This document shows positions 24,730 through 33,202 of a DNA stretch of 64,000 bases, in pieces; the stretch's first letter is position 1; every line of letters starts with the position of its first letter. The position numbers and the translations under genes were made by a program. The notes beneath the pieces were generated by a model. It was not told the origin of the DNA. It saw nothing but the letters and a program-made list of their open reading frames with translations, and did not search any database. This DNA is from Actinoplanes philippinensis (lineage in GTDB: Bacteria > Actinomycetota > Actinomycetes > Mycobacteriales > Micromonosporaceae). The stretch lies in assembly GCF_900113015.1 (NCBI RefSeq), contig NZ_FONV01000004.1, positions 310,001-374,000 of the forward strand, read 5' to 3'.

Positions 24730-26094
24730 TTACGCGGACGCGGTGACCCGGTAGATCGCGCCGGCCTGGTCGTCGCTGACATAGAGCGCGCCGTCCGGCC
24801 CCTGGACCGCCATCACCGGACGTCCCCAGCGTGCGCCGTCGGCACCCTGGAACCCGGTGATCAGCGTCTGCTGCGGCCCGAGCGTCCCGTCCCGCCACGC
24901 GAAGAACGACACCTCGGGCGCCCGCGGGGGCTTGCGGTTCCACGAGCCGTGGATGCCGACGAGCGCGCCCTCGCCGTACCCACCGGCCAGTCCCGGCCCG
25001 GTCACGAAGCTCAGGCCCAGCGGCGCCGAGTGCGCGCCCATCCCCTGCTCGACCGGCGGCAGCGCGGCGCAGTCCAGTTTCGTGCCGTCGACGTTGGTCT
25101 CCAGGTCACGGACGAACGGGCGGCCGGTGTAGCTAAGCGGGGAGTCCGGGGCGCCCGGGTTCACGTCGGGCTCCGAGTTGCAGTACGGCCAGCCGAGCTC
25201 CCGGCCCTCGGTGAGCCGGGCCAGCTGCTCCATCGGGTGGTCGTTGACGTACGACTGCATCACGTCGCCGTTGTCCTTGCCGCCGTCACCGTCGTAGTCG
25301 AGCTCGTGCGGGTACTGGATGTTGTCGCGGTGGTTGACCGCCGTCCACACCGCCCCGTCCGGGTCGACGGCCAGGCCGGTGCCGTTGCGGACGCCGCGCG
25401 CGAAGACCGTCGGGGTGCCGCCACCGGCCGGCGTCTTCAGGATGGTGGCCCGCTGCGGGGTGGCGTCCCGGTCGGCGGCCGAGATGTTGCCGGTCGACCC
25501 GACCGACACGTAGATGCTGCCGTCCTTGCCGATCGCCACGCTCTTGAGCGCGTGCGAGTAGGCGCCGCGCAGCTCGGGGCTCTTGTCGTCGGGCAGCCCG
25601 TCGATCACGATCGTGCGGTCGCTGACCTGGCCGGCCCGGTAGGTGTACGTGTTGACCTGATCACTCTCGGCCACGTAGAGGGTGTCTCCGGCGAAGGCCA
25701 GCCCGTGCGGCTGGTTCAGCCCGGTGAGCAGGGTGCGCTGGGCGGGCGCCGCGCCGTCGGCGCCGGGGGTCAGCGCCAGCACGTCGCCGTACTTCGGCCG
25801 GGACACCAGCAGCTGCCCGTCCGGCGTCCAGGCCAGCAGGCGGGGCTTGTCCATCCGTGCCCACACCGTCACCGTCCAGCCGGGCGGCGCCTGCACCGTG
25901 CGCTCCGCGTCGAACGGCGCCGTCGCGGTGCCGTCGAGAGTGCGAACAGCCGAGGCGACCAGGCCGGGCACCTGCGCGGCCCCGGGGGCGGCCACCGTGG
26001 ATCGTTCGGGTACGGGGCTCTCCTCCATGGCGGTGCAGCCCGCCAGCGCGAGCACCAGGCTCGCCGTCATCACACCGTGCGCGATCGTCCTCAT
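24730..26094 (-). CDS. Sorbosone/glucose dehydrogenase-like beta-propeller lipoprotein
   Basis: The ATG at 26094 yields 454 residues with a lipobox ending LALAGC (Cys20), so the protein is anchored on the outer face of the membrane. The six-bladed propeller shows the GSDH/sorbosone dehydrogenase signatures: GLNQPHGLAFAGDTLYVAES, YSHALKSVAIGKDGSIYVS, NGTGLAVDPDGAVWTAVN, GEGALVGIHGSWNRKPP and DGALYVSDDQAGAIYRV. Homologues oxidise sugars with PQQ or serve as propeller scaffolds; PQQ use here is unproven. The gene follows the chitinase gene by 60 bp in the same direction. Confidence 0.88.
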   Translation of the reverse strand: MRTIAHGVMTASLVLALAGCTAMEESPVPERSTVAAPGAAQVPGLVASAVRTLDGTATAPFDAERTVQAPPGWTVTVWARMDKPRLLAWTPDGQLLVSRPKYGDVLALTPGADGAAPAQRTLLTGLNQPHGLAFAGDTLYVAESDQVNTYTYRAGQVSDRTIVIDGLPDDKSPELRGAYSHALKSVAIGKDGSIYVSVGSTGNISAADRDATPQRATILKTPAGGGTPTVFARGVRNGTGLAVDPDGAVWTAVNHRDNIQYPHELDYDGDGGKDNGDVMQSYVNDHPMEQLARLTEGRELGWPYCNSEPDVNPGAPDSPLSYTGRPFVRDLETNVDGTKLDCAALPPVEQGMGAHSAPLGLSFVTGPGLAGGYGEGALVGIHGSWNRKPPRAPEVSFFAWRDGTLGPQQTLITGFQGADGARWGRPVMAVQGPDGALYVSDDQAGAIYRVTASA

Positions 26095-26154
26095 CCCGGC
26101 ATCTCTACCGACCCGGCATGCCGATCCGCAAATCAGCATGCCGGGTACCACCCG

Positions 26155-27504
26155 TCAGGGCAGGGTCCACCGCTGGTTCGCGCCGGCGAAACAGTCCCAG
26201 ATCTGCAGCCGGGCGCCGTTGGCCGAGCTGTTGTCCTGCACGTCCAGGCAGCGGCCGCTCACCGGGTTGCGCAGCGTGCCGTCCGACGCGGACTGCCACT
26301 GCTGGGCGCCGGTGCCGTTGCAGTCGTAGATCTGCACGAGCGACCCGTTGGCGGTGCCGGCCGCGTTCACGTCCAGGCACTTGCCCAGGCCGCGGATCGT
26401 GCCGTCGGCGCCGACGGTCCAGGTCTGCGCGGCCGTGCCGTTGCAGTCGTAGAGCTGGACGGCGGTGCCGTTGGCGCTGCTCGCCGCGTTGATGTCGACA
26501 CACTTGCCGCCGAGACCGGTGATCCGACCGGTCCGGCCGACCGGCCCGGTGCCGCCCATCACGGTCTCGTAGATGGCGCTGACCAGCGAATTCGCCCCCG
26601 TGACGTCCTGGCTCAGCTCCCAGTTCATGATCCCGCCGGCGTTGGCCATCGCCCACTGGGTCTTGCGGCGGATCGTGGGCAGTCCGTTGTAGCACTGCTG
26701 CGCCCCGCCCGCCGTCGTGCAGTCCCGGTTGGCGTTGGCCGGATCAAGAGCGACGAGCTGGGCGTACGTGTAATAGCCCGGCCTGCTGTAGAAGGGCACC
26801 CCGAGCACCGTCTTGGCCTTGGGCAGCCCCCGGTTCTTCCAGAAGTTCGCCGCGGCGATCGACCAGTCGTAGTTCGCGTGCGGGCTGCCGCCGTCGTAGG
26901 CCATGATGTTCAGCCAGTCGACGTACCCGAAGACCGCCGGCTGTACGCCGTCCGCCGTACCACCCTCGCTGACGACCGCAGCCGTGAGCAGCTTGCCCTC
27001 GTTGTGCAGAGCGGTGCTGAGCTGACCCATCAGCGCCGTGTAGTTGTTGCCGGAGGCGCCCGGGTCGGGGTACTCCCAGTCGATGTCGATGCCGTCCAGG
27101 TTGTACTGGCGCACCACCGACATCAGCGCGTTGACGAACGTGGTACGGGTGCCGGAGCCGGCGGCGAGGCTCTCGAAGGCGGAGTCGTTGCCGTCGTTCC
27201 AGCCGCCGACCGCGAGCGAGACCTTCACGTTGTTCTGGTGGCCGAGCGTGACCAGCTGCTGGAGCTTGGCGGTGTTCTCGATCGGCTGGAGGGTGCCGTT
27301 GGCGTTGGGCAGCGCGAACGAGTAGTTGATGTGGGTCAGTTTCGTGTACTGGACGGCGGTGACGCTGCCGGCCCAGGACGGCATGTAGCCGACGCTCCTG
27401 AAGCCGCCGGGCAGCACCGCCCCCTGCGCGGGCTGGGCCGCGACGAGACCGATCGCCGAGGTGGCGAGGGTGAGCGCAGCCGCGAGAACTTTCCTGATCT
27501 TCAT
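26155..27504 (-). CDS. GH18 chitinase with C-terminal ricin-type (CBM13) domain
   Basis: The 449-residue secreted enzyme has a signal peptide (to about 28, AQG/AVLPG), a GH18 catalytic barrel (about 33-310) and a ricin B-type trefoil (about 322-449) with three QxW-like repeats (QTWTVGADG, QQWQSASDG, QRWTLP). The active-site motif DGIDIDWEYP gives Glu144 as the proton donor with Asp140 and Asp142; the +1 loops include LNIMAYD. It hydrolyses chitin or related GlcNAc polymers outside the cell. The promoter contains a palindrome, so substrate-dependent regulation is likely. Confidence 0.95.
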   Translation of the reverse strand: MKIRKVLAAALTLATSAIGLVAAQPAQGAVLPGGFRSVGYMPSWAGSVTAVQYTKLTHINYSFALPNANGTLQPIENTAKLQQLVTLGHQNNVKVSLAVGGWNDGNDSAFESLAAGSGTRTTFVNALMSVVRQYNLDGIDIDWEYPDPGASGNNYTALMGQLSTALHNEGKLLTAAVVSEGGTADGVQPAVFGYVDWLNIMAYDGGSPHANYDWSIAAANFWKNRGLPKAKTVLGVPFYSRPGYYTYAQLVALDPANANRDCTTAGGAQQCYNGLPTIRRKTQWAMANAGGIMNWELSQDVTGANSLVSAIYETVMGGTGPVGRTGRITGLGGKCVDINAASSANGTAVQLYDCNGTAAQTWTVGADGTIRGLGKCLDVNAAGTANGSLVQIYDCNGTGAQQWQSASDGTLRNPVSGRCLDVQDNSSANGARLQIWDCFAGANQRWTLP

Positions 27505-27535
27505 GGGGATTGGACCCTTCTGTCCGGGTCAGCAA

Positions 27536-27565
27536 AGGTTAGGAAAGTTAACTTACAGACGTCAA
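27536..27565 (-). promoter_or_regulatory. Chitinase promoter with an embedded palindrome
   Basis: On the minus strand TTGACG (27560-27565), an 18-bp spacer and TAACCT (27536-27541) form a good promoter. The perfect 10-bp palindrome AAGTTAACTT (27545-27554) fills the spacer. It is not the DasR consensus; with flanking AGGAAAGTT it recalls the CsnR-type chitosanase operator of Streptomyces, which is only a resemblance. Confidence 0.55.
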
Positions 27566-27716
27566 TAAGAACGCGAGGTTCCGGAACAAGACGATTCGGA
27601 GCCGTACGGGCCACGGATGGGTGGATGTCGGCAAGTCCACACCGGCCCATCCGGGGATGCGGCAGCCCCGAACCCGTGCTGAGAGAACGCCTCTCGCCAG
27701 CACGGAAGGACCCACC

Positions 27717-29450
27717 ATGACGGTCAAACCCCGCCTGCGGCGCACGCTGGCCGCGCTCGGCGCCATCGCGCTGCTCGGTGGCTCGCTGCACGGTCTCGGC
27801 CCCGGAACCGCAACGGCGTCCAGCCACCGTGAGGCGCCACTGGTCGCCGCCGACCCGGCGATCGACAACACCGACCTGTACGCGTTCGTCAGCCCCGAGC
27901 GGCCCGGATACGTCACGTTCGTCGCCAACTGGCAGCCGTTCGAGGAGCCGAACGGCGGGCCGAACTTCTACCCGTTCGCCACCGACGCCACGTACCACAT
28001 CAAGGTCGACAACGACGGCGACGCCAGACCGGACGCCGAGTTCAAATGGAAGTTCCGGAACATCGACAAGCGCGGCGACAGCACGTTCCTCTACAACAAC
28101 GGTCCGGTCACCTCGCTCGACGACGAGAACCTGCTGTTCCGGCAGACCTACAGCCTGCAGTCGTCGTTCGACGGGGCGCCGTTCCAGACCCGTGTCGAGG
28201 ACGTGCCGGTGGCGCCGTCGCGGGTCGGGGCCGCGTCCATGCCCGACTACGGCACGCTGCGGGACCAGGCCACCCGTACCCTCCCCGGGGGTTGGAAGAT
28301 CTTCGCCGGACAGGCCGACGACCCGTTCTTCCTCGATCTGCGCGTCTTCGACCTGCTGTACGGCGGCGACCTCTCCGAGACCGGGCAGGACACGCTGGCC
28401 GGCTACAACGTCAACACGATCGCGCTGCAGGTGCCGTTCAAAGACGTCGCGCTCAAGGCCGACGCCGGACGCAACCCGGTCATCGGGGTGTGGACCACGA
28501 CCGAGCGCAATCGGGTACGGATCACCGGCGGCGCCCAGTCAGGCGGCAAGGTCCAGGTGTCCCGCCTCGGGAACCCGCTGGTCAACGAGGTGGTGGTGCC
28601 GGCGTCACTGAAGGACACCTTCAACGCCACGCCGCCCGAACGGGACGCCAAGATCCCGGCACTGGTCAAGCGGGTGCTGGAGCCCGAGGTGCCGAAACTG
28701 ATCGAGTCGATCTACAAGATCCCGGCGCCGAAGACCCCGCGCAACGACCTCGCCGAGATCTTCCTGACCGGCATCACCACCAAAGCCGGCGGCCCGATCA
28801 AGGCGGATCTCAACTCCCAGCTCAACAACGCCGACGTCAACGCCTCCCGGTTCACGCCGTCGGAACAGCTGCGCCTCAACCTGTCGGTGCCGGTCACCGG
28901 CGCCCCCAACCGGCTCGGCGTCCTCGCCGGCGACCTGCAGGGCTTCCCGAACGGCCGGCGCCTCACCGACGACGTCGTCGACATCGAGTTGCAGGCCCTC
29001 GTGGGGGCGGCCCAGACCGGCAAGCTCGTCGACGCCCTCGCCGCGGGGGATGCGGTCGATGGCAACGAGCAGGGGTTCAGCGGGCAGTTCCCGTATGTGG
29101 CGCTGCCCAACGGCGTGGCGGTCAACAGCGCCTCCCGGCAGCCGGCCGCCGCCGCTCCCCCGGCCTCCGGGTCGTCCGGGTCCTCCGCGGCTTCCGGGTC
29201 CGCCGGCGTCTCCGCGTCGTCCGGGGCCTCCGGCGCTTCCGGGTCGTCCGGGGCCTCCGGCGCTTCCGGTTCGGACGCCGGTGCAGGTGCCGGCCCGGAC
29301 GCCGCGCAGCCCGCGCCGGACCTCGCTCCCGTCGCGGTGGTGACCGGAGCATCCGGGGTCGGCCTGCTCATCATCCTGGTCGCAGCCTTCCTGCTGGTCC
29401 GCTGGTACCGGCGACGTTCCACCGACCCGGACCGGACGCTGCCGCTGTAG
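27717..29450 (+). CDS. DUF4331 secreted, C-terminally membrane-anchored protein
   Basis: The ATG at 27717 has GGAAGGA 6 nt upstream, giving 577 residues. A signal peptide (to about 35) exposes SSHREAPLVAADPAIDNTD, the hallmark start of DUF4331, followed by DLYAFVSPERPGYVTFV, DTLAGYNVNTIALQVPF and, near residue 430, a second signature NGRRLTDDVVDIELQALVG. A long Ser/Gly/Ala spacer (about 470-540) leads to one membrane segment (VGLLIILVAAFLLV) and a basic tail, so the domain is displayed outside. DUF4331 has no established activity that I know of. A TPR protein and a NicO/RcnA-type permease follow, an arrangement I recall from other actinomycetes. Confidence 0.9.
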   Translation: MTVKPRLRRTLAALGAIALLGGSLHGLGPGTATASSHREAPLVAADPAIDNTDLYAFVSPERPGYVTFVANWQPFEEPNGGPNFYPFATDATYHIKVDNDGDARPDAEFKWKFRNIDKRGDSTFLYNNGPVTSLDDENLLFRQTYSLQSSFDGAPFQTRVEDVPVAPSRVGAASMPDYGTLRDQATRTLPGGWKIFAGQADDPFFLDLRVFDLLYGGDLSETGQDTLAGYNVNTIALQVPFKDVALKADAGRNPVIGVWTTTERNRVRITGGAQSGGKVQVSRLGNPLVNEVVVPASLKDTFNATPPERDAKIPALVKRVLEPEVPKLIESIYKIPAPKTPRNDLAEIFLTGITTKAGGPIKADLNSQLNNADVNASRFTPSEQLRLNLSVPVTGAPNRLGVLAGDLQGFPNGRRLTDDVVDIELQALVGAAQTGKLVDALAAGDAVDGNEQGFSGQFPYVALPNGVAVNSASRQPAAAAPPASGSSGSSAASGSAGVSASSGASGASGSSGASGASGSDAGAGAGPDAAQPAPDLAPVAVVTGASGVGLLIILVAAFLLVRWYRRRSTDPDRTLPL

Positions 29451-29457
29451 CCACACA

Positions 29458-29489
29458 CCGGGCGGGCGCCCCCTGCCGCGCCCGCCCGG
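29458..29489. terminator. Hairpin after the DUF4331 gene
   Basis: CCGGGCGGGCGC and GCGCCCGCCCGG form a perfect 12-bp stem around an 8-nt loop, 8 bp after the stop. It may attenuate read-through into the TPR-permease pair. Confidence 0.75.
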
Positions 29490-29518
29490 TCGCTCTCACG
29501 CATTTCCGTGTTTCCGCC

Positions 29519-29630
29519 GTCCATCCGTCCATCCGTCCGCTCGTCCGCTCGTCCGCTCGTCCGCTCGTCCGCTCGTCCGCTCGTCCGCTCGTCCGCTCGT
29601 CCGCTCGTCCGCTCGTCCGCTCGTCCGCTC
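29519..29630. repeat. Octamer tandem array (14 units) ahead of the TPR gene
   Basis: Two GTCCATCC units are followed by twelve identical GTCCGCTC units with no interruption. The array ends 19 bp before the TPR start and just before its ribosome site, in the gap after the terminator. The unit length of 8 is not a multiple of three, in line with a non-coding role. Such perfect repeats are prone to slippage. Confidence 0.95.
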
Positions 29631-29648
29631 GTCGGTGGAGGAAAACTC

Positions 29649-30962
29649 ATGCGACGCACCCTGATCCGTATCGGACTCTCTGCCGCCCTTGCGGTCGGCC
29701 TGCTCGGTGCCGCCGCCGTCGTGACGCGGCCGGACGCGCCCGTTCCGGCCGCTCAGGTCACCGCTCAGCAACCCGTCGACGTGCTCGCGCAGCGGATCGC
29801 CCGGGTCCAGCAGCAACTGCGGGCCGTGCCGGGCGACTGGCCGGGCTGGGCCGCGCTCGGCGCCGCCTACCTGGAACAGGCCCGGATCACCGCCGATCCC
29901 GGCCTCTACCCGAAAGCCGAGGAGGCCGCCCACCGGTCGCTGCGGCTGCGGCCGGACGACAACGGCGACGGGCTCGTGGTCCTCGGCGCGCTCGCCAACG
30001 CCCGCCACGACTTCGCCGCCGCCCGCGATCTGGCCCACCAGGCACTGTCCGTTAACGATCACGACGCTGACGCCTACGGGGTCCTCGCCGACGCACTCAC
30101 CCAACTCGGCGACGCACCCGCGGCCACCGACGCCGTGCAGCGGATGCTCGACCTGCGGCCCGGGCTCGCCGCCTACGCTCGCGCCTCCTACGACCTCGAA
30201 CTTCGCGGCCAGGTCACCGAGGCGGAGACGCTGATGCACCAGGCGCTGTCCGGTGCGGTGGACCGGCACGACGTGGCGTTCTGCCGTTCCCAGCTGGGCG
30301 ATCTCGCCTTCGGCCGCGGGGATCTCGACGCCGCCGAAGCCTCCTACACCGCCGCGCTGGCCGCGGATCCGGCCGCCTTCGGCGCCCAGCACGGGATGGC
30401 CCGGGTCCACGCGGCGCGCGGAGATCTCACCGGCGCCATCCGGGGGTACGGCGATCTCGTCGCCCGGATGCCCGTCACGTCGACCCTGCTGGAGTACGCC
30501 ACAGTGCTGCGCCTGGCGGGGCGGCCGACCGAAGCTGATCAGCAGGTCACGCTGGCAGCCGCGGCCGAGCGGCTGTTCGCCGCCAACGGTGGCACGGACC
30601 GGCTCGCGGCGGCCGAACTCGCCCTCGCCCAGAACCGGCCGGACGACGCCGTCACCGCGGCCCGCGCCGAATGGGAACGGCGCCGGCACCCGGACGTCGC
30701 CGACATGCTGGCCTGGTCACTGCACACCGCCGGACGCGACGCGGAAGCGCTGCCCTACGCGCGGCGAGCGGTCGCCGGTGGAGCACGGCCGGCCGTCTAC
30801 GCGTACCACCTCGGAATGATCCTTCTCGGTCTTGACCAGAGGGACGCCGCGCGCACCGCATTGTCCCGCGCCCTCGACACCAACCCCTACTTCTCCCCCG
30901 TCGACGGGCCGCTGGCCAGGCGTGCGCTCGCGGGGCTGCGCACTTCCGGAGGCAACCGATGA
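29649..30962 (+). CDS. Extracytoplasmic tetratricopeptide-repeat protein
   Basis: The ATG at 29649 has GGAGGA 6-7 nt upstream and yields 437 residues. One N-terminal hydrophobic segment (LIRIGLSAALAVGLLGAAAVV) acts as signal or anchor. From about residue 45 to 430 there are nine to ten helical hairpins of TPR type (GWAALGAAYLEQARI, GDLAFGRGDLDAAEASYTAAL, YHLGMILLGLDQRDAARTALSRALDTNP). It has no catalytic motif and probably serves as a scaffold between the DUF4331 protein and the permease. Its stop overlaps the next start (ATGA), so the two are translationally coupled. Confidence 0.9.
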   Translation: MRRTLIRIGLSAALAVGLLGAAAVVTRPDAPVPAAQVTAQQPVDVLAQRIARVQQQLRAVPGDWPGWAALGAAYLEQARITADPGLYPKAEEAAHRSLRLRPDDNGDGLVVLGALANARHDFAAARDLAHQALSVNDHDADAYGVLADALTQLGDAPAATDAVQRMLDLRPGLAAYARASYDLELRGQVTEAETLMHQALSGAVDRHDVAFCRSQLGDLAFGRGDLDAAEASYTAALAADPAAFGAQHGMARVHAARGDLTGAIRGYGDLVARMPVTSTLLEYATVLRLAGRPTEADQQVTLAAAAERLFAANGGTDRLAAAELALAQNRPDDAVTAARAEWERRRHPDVADMLAWSLHTAGRDAEALPYARRAVAGGARPAVYAYHLGMILLGLDQRDAARTALSRALDTNPYFSPVDGPLARRALAGLRTSGGNR

Positions 30963-32971
30963 AAAGGTACGCGGCAGCCGCGGCCGTGGCCGTGGCCGCA
31001 GTCGTGGTCTGGCCGGCGGCCCCGGCACAGGCGCACCCGCTGGGACGGTTCTCGGTCAACCAGTACGCCGGCTTGACACTGCGCCCGGACCGCATCGAGG
31101 TGGACGCGGTCGTCGACGTCGCGGAACTCCCGACTTTGCAGGACCGGACGCGAGCCGACACCGACGGTGACGGAACCCTGTCGGCCTCCGAGCGGGCCGG
31201 GTATGCGGCGGCGGAGTGCGCACGGTTCGCCGAGGGGTTCACGGCCACGGTGGACGGTCAGCGGGTGACGTGGGCGGAGTCATCACCGGTCTACGAGGTG
31301 GTGCCGGGTGCGGGCGGCCTGGACACCAGCCGGCTCGAATGCGGGCTGAGCGCCGCGGCCGGGATCGCCGCCTCTCGCCCTGACGGGGTGACCGAGGCGC
31401 GAATCGACAACGGTTATCGTGCCGACCGGGTCGGCTGGCGCGAGATCACCGCCACCGGAACCGGGGTGCGGCTGTCGTCGTCCACCGTGCCGGCGGAGAG
31501 CGTCACGGGCCGGTTGTCGGCCTACCCACAGGATCTGCTGATGTCAGCTCTCGACGTGCGAACCGCAACCATCCGGGTCGGCGGCGCTCCCCCGCCCGGC
31601 TCCGCCCCGGACGCGAACCCCGGTTCCACATCGAACGCCGCAGACGGCTCGAATTCGGCGGGCGCCGACCCGATCAGTGCCGCCGAACTAGACACCGGAA
31701 TCGTTGATCCGAACGCTGCTGCCGCACAGAGAGCCGGCGCGACTGCCGGGCCGGACGGACCGGGCTTCCTGGCCGCGGCGCAGCAGCGGGTGGAGACGGT
31801 GCTCGGCGGCCGGCTCACGCCTGTTGTGGTGGGGTTGGCATTCCTGCTGGCAGTACTGCTCGGCGCTGGCCACGCGGTGCTCCCCGGTCACGGCAAGACG
31901 GTGATGGCCGCCTACTTCGCAGGCCGGCGTGGCCGAATCCGTGACGCCCTCGCCGTCGGCGGAACCGTCACCCTCGCCCACACCGGCGCCGTCCTGCTGG
32001 TCGGCCTGCTGTTGAGCACGTCAACCGCCCTCGCCGGCGAACGGGTGCTCGCGATGCTCGGCGTGGCGAGCGGCGCGCTGGTCGTGCTGGTCGGCGTGAG
32101 CATGCTGGTTTCGATCCGCCGCTCCGGAACCCTGGAGTCACACACGCACACCCACACCGACAAGGCCAGGAGGTCCGAATCCACTCACAGTCACGACTTG
32201 CACGACCACGACGCGCACGATCACGCCCCGCACCATCATGATCCACACGATCACATCTCGGCCAGTCACAGCCAGCACAAACACGATTCACACAGTCACG
32301 ACACACTCGATCACGGCTCGCATCAGCATGCTCTACATGACGACGGTCAACCCGAGCGCAATCAATATGGCTTGACTCAATATGAACACAGTCAACATGA
32401 ATCTGCTCAACATGAATCTGCTCAACATGGATCTGCTCAACACGGCGCCGATCAACACGGCGCCGGTCAACACGGAGGAGGTCAAGGCGAGCGTCTGGAG
32501 CATGAGCACGCGCCGGCGATGTCAGGTGAATTGGATGAGCACCTGCACGGTCACCGGCATGGCTTCCTTCGTGGACACAGCCATGGGCATTCTCATGTTC
32601 AGGATGGGCGGAGCGGGCGGTTGCGACGACGTCTCGGGCTTGCCGGAATCGGGCTTGCCGGTGGGCTGGTGCCCAGCCCTTCCGCGCTGGTGGTATTGCT
32701 CGGAGCGATCGGTCTCGGCCGCGCCGGGCTCGGCGTGGCTCTGGTGATTGCCTACGGTCTGGGGATGGCCGCGACTCTCACCGCGGTCGGGCTCCTCCTC
32801 GTGGTCGCCCAGAACCGGCTCGGTCACCTGATCAACACCCGCGGCTGGGCTAGCCGGTGGGGCGGTGCCATTTCCCGGATCAGCGGCCGGATCGCCACGG
32901 GCGCACCTACTGTCACCGCCGCGCTGGTCGTCATCGTGGGTCTCGGCATCGGCCTTCGCGCCCTCGCCTGA
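30959..32971 (+). CDS. NicO/RcnA-like metal permease with exported EF-hand domain and His-rich loop
   Basis: The 670-residue protein has a signal peptide (to about 25, AQA/HPLG), an outer domain (26-270) with a complete 12-residue EF-hand loop D67-TDGDGTLSAS-E78, and a NicO/UreH-type membrane domain. The signature GHAVLPGHGKTVMAAYFAG at about 305-323 matches RcnA-like nickel/cobalt exporters. A loop at about 391-544 is packed with His (HDHDAHDHAPHHHDPHDH; QHESA repeats), then the remaining membrane segments follow. Ni, Co or Zn transport, probably efflux, is likely. The outer domain, absent from classical RcnA, and the coupled TPR partner suggest a multi-protein assembly. Confidence 0.88.
   Translation: MKRYAAAAAVAVAAVVVWPAAPAQAHPLGRFSVNQYAGLTLRPDRIEVDAVVDVAELPTLQDRTRADTDGDGTLSASERAGYAAAECARFAEGFTATVDGQRVTWAESSPVYEVVPGAGGLDTSRLECGLSAAAGIAASRPDGVTEARIDNGYRADRVGWREITATGTGVRLSSSTVPAESVTGRLSAYPQDLLMSALDVRTATIRVGGAPPPGSAPDANPGSTSNAADGSNSAGADPISAAELDTGIVDPNAAAAQRAGATAGPDGPGFLAAAQQRVETVLGGRLTPVVVGLAFLLAVLLGAGHAVLPGHGKTVMAAYFAGRRGRIRDALAVGGTVTLAHTGAVLLVGLLLSTSTALAGERVLAMLGVASGALVVLVGVSMLVSIRRSGTLESHTHTHTDKARRSESTHSHDLHDHDAHDHAPHHHDPHDHISASHSQHKHDSHSHDTLDHGSHQHALHDDGQPERNQYGLTQYEHSQHESAQHESAQHGSAQHGADQHGAGQHGGGQGERLEHEHAPAMSGELDEHLHGHRHGFLRGHSHGHSHVQDGRSGRLRRRLGLAGIGLAGGLVPSPSALVVLLGAIGLGRAGLGVALVIAYGLGMAATLTAVGLLLVVAQNRLGHLINTRGWASRWGGAISRISGRIATGAPTVTAALVVIVGLGIGLRALA
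32393..32482. repeat. Six 15-bp units in the His-rich loop
   Basis: CAACATGAATCTGCT-type units repeat six times in frame, drifting to CAACACGGCGCCGGT and encoding QHESA/QHGAD/QHGAG. The surrounding 32.13-32.50 kb is clearly richer in A and T than its neighbours, with codons such as CAT, AGT and CAA that are rare elsewhere in the window. Confidence 0.9.
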
Positions 32972-33089
32972 CCACGGAACCGATCTCCTGCCCGCACCTC
33001 ATCAGGACGAATACCACGCCGATGGCGGCGGCCAGGGCCGCGACCCCGGAAGCCACCGAGGCCCAGAAGCGGGACCGTGATGCGGTCAT
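32931..33089 (-). CDS. Possible small single-pass membrane protein
   Basis: Between two plus-strand genes the minus strand can encode 52 residues (64 from the GTG/ATG region at 33125): a short polar start (MTASRSRF), one hydrophobic segment (WASVASGVAALAAAIGVVFV) and a charged tail. It overlaps the last 41 bp of the permease gene. The hydrophobic pattern is protein-like, but there is no clear ribosome site. Apart from this I see nothing in the 231-bp gap. Confidence 0.3.
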   Translation of the reverse strand: MTASRSRFWASVASGVAALAAAIGVVFVLMRCGQEIGSVVRRGREGRCRDPR

Positions 33090-33202
33090 GGTCGCCCGGA
33101 CGACCGGGGCGGGCATCCTCCACACGGGATGACCACGGGCGCCGACAGACCAGGGGGTTTCCCTGGGTCCCGGCCCGTGGGCCGGCTGTGAGGGTTCGCG
33201 GT

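Noticed and set aside
27545..27554. DasR site at the chitinase promoter
   Set aside because: The palindrome AAGTTAACTT does not match the DasR consensus with its TGGTCTAGACCA core.
24664..27720. A 1018-codon plus-strand frame across two minus-strand genes
   Set aside because: It spans the sorbosone-dehydrogenase-like and chitinase genes antisense, has no recognisable domain, and its composition is that of a shadow frame.
29519..29630. Octamer array as a CRISPR
   Set aside because: The units are 8 bp and contiguous with no spacers, and there are no cas genes.
29508..29648. Upstream extension of the TPR protein through the octamer array
   Set aside because: It would give an Arg/Ser/Pro repeat leader before a normal signal peptide; the ATG at 29649 has a good ribosome site.
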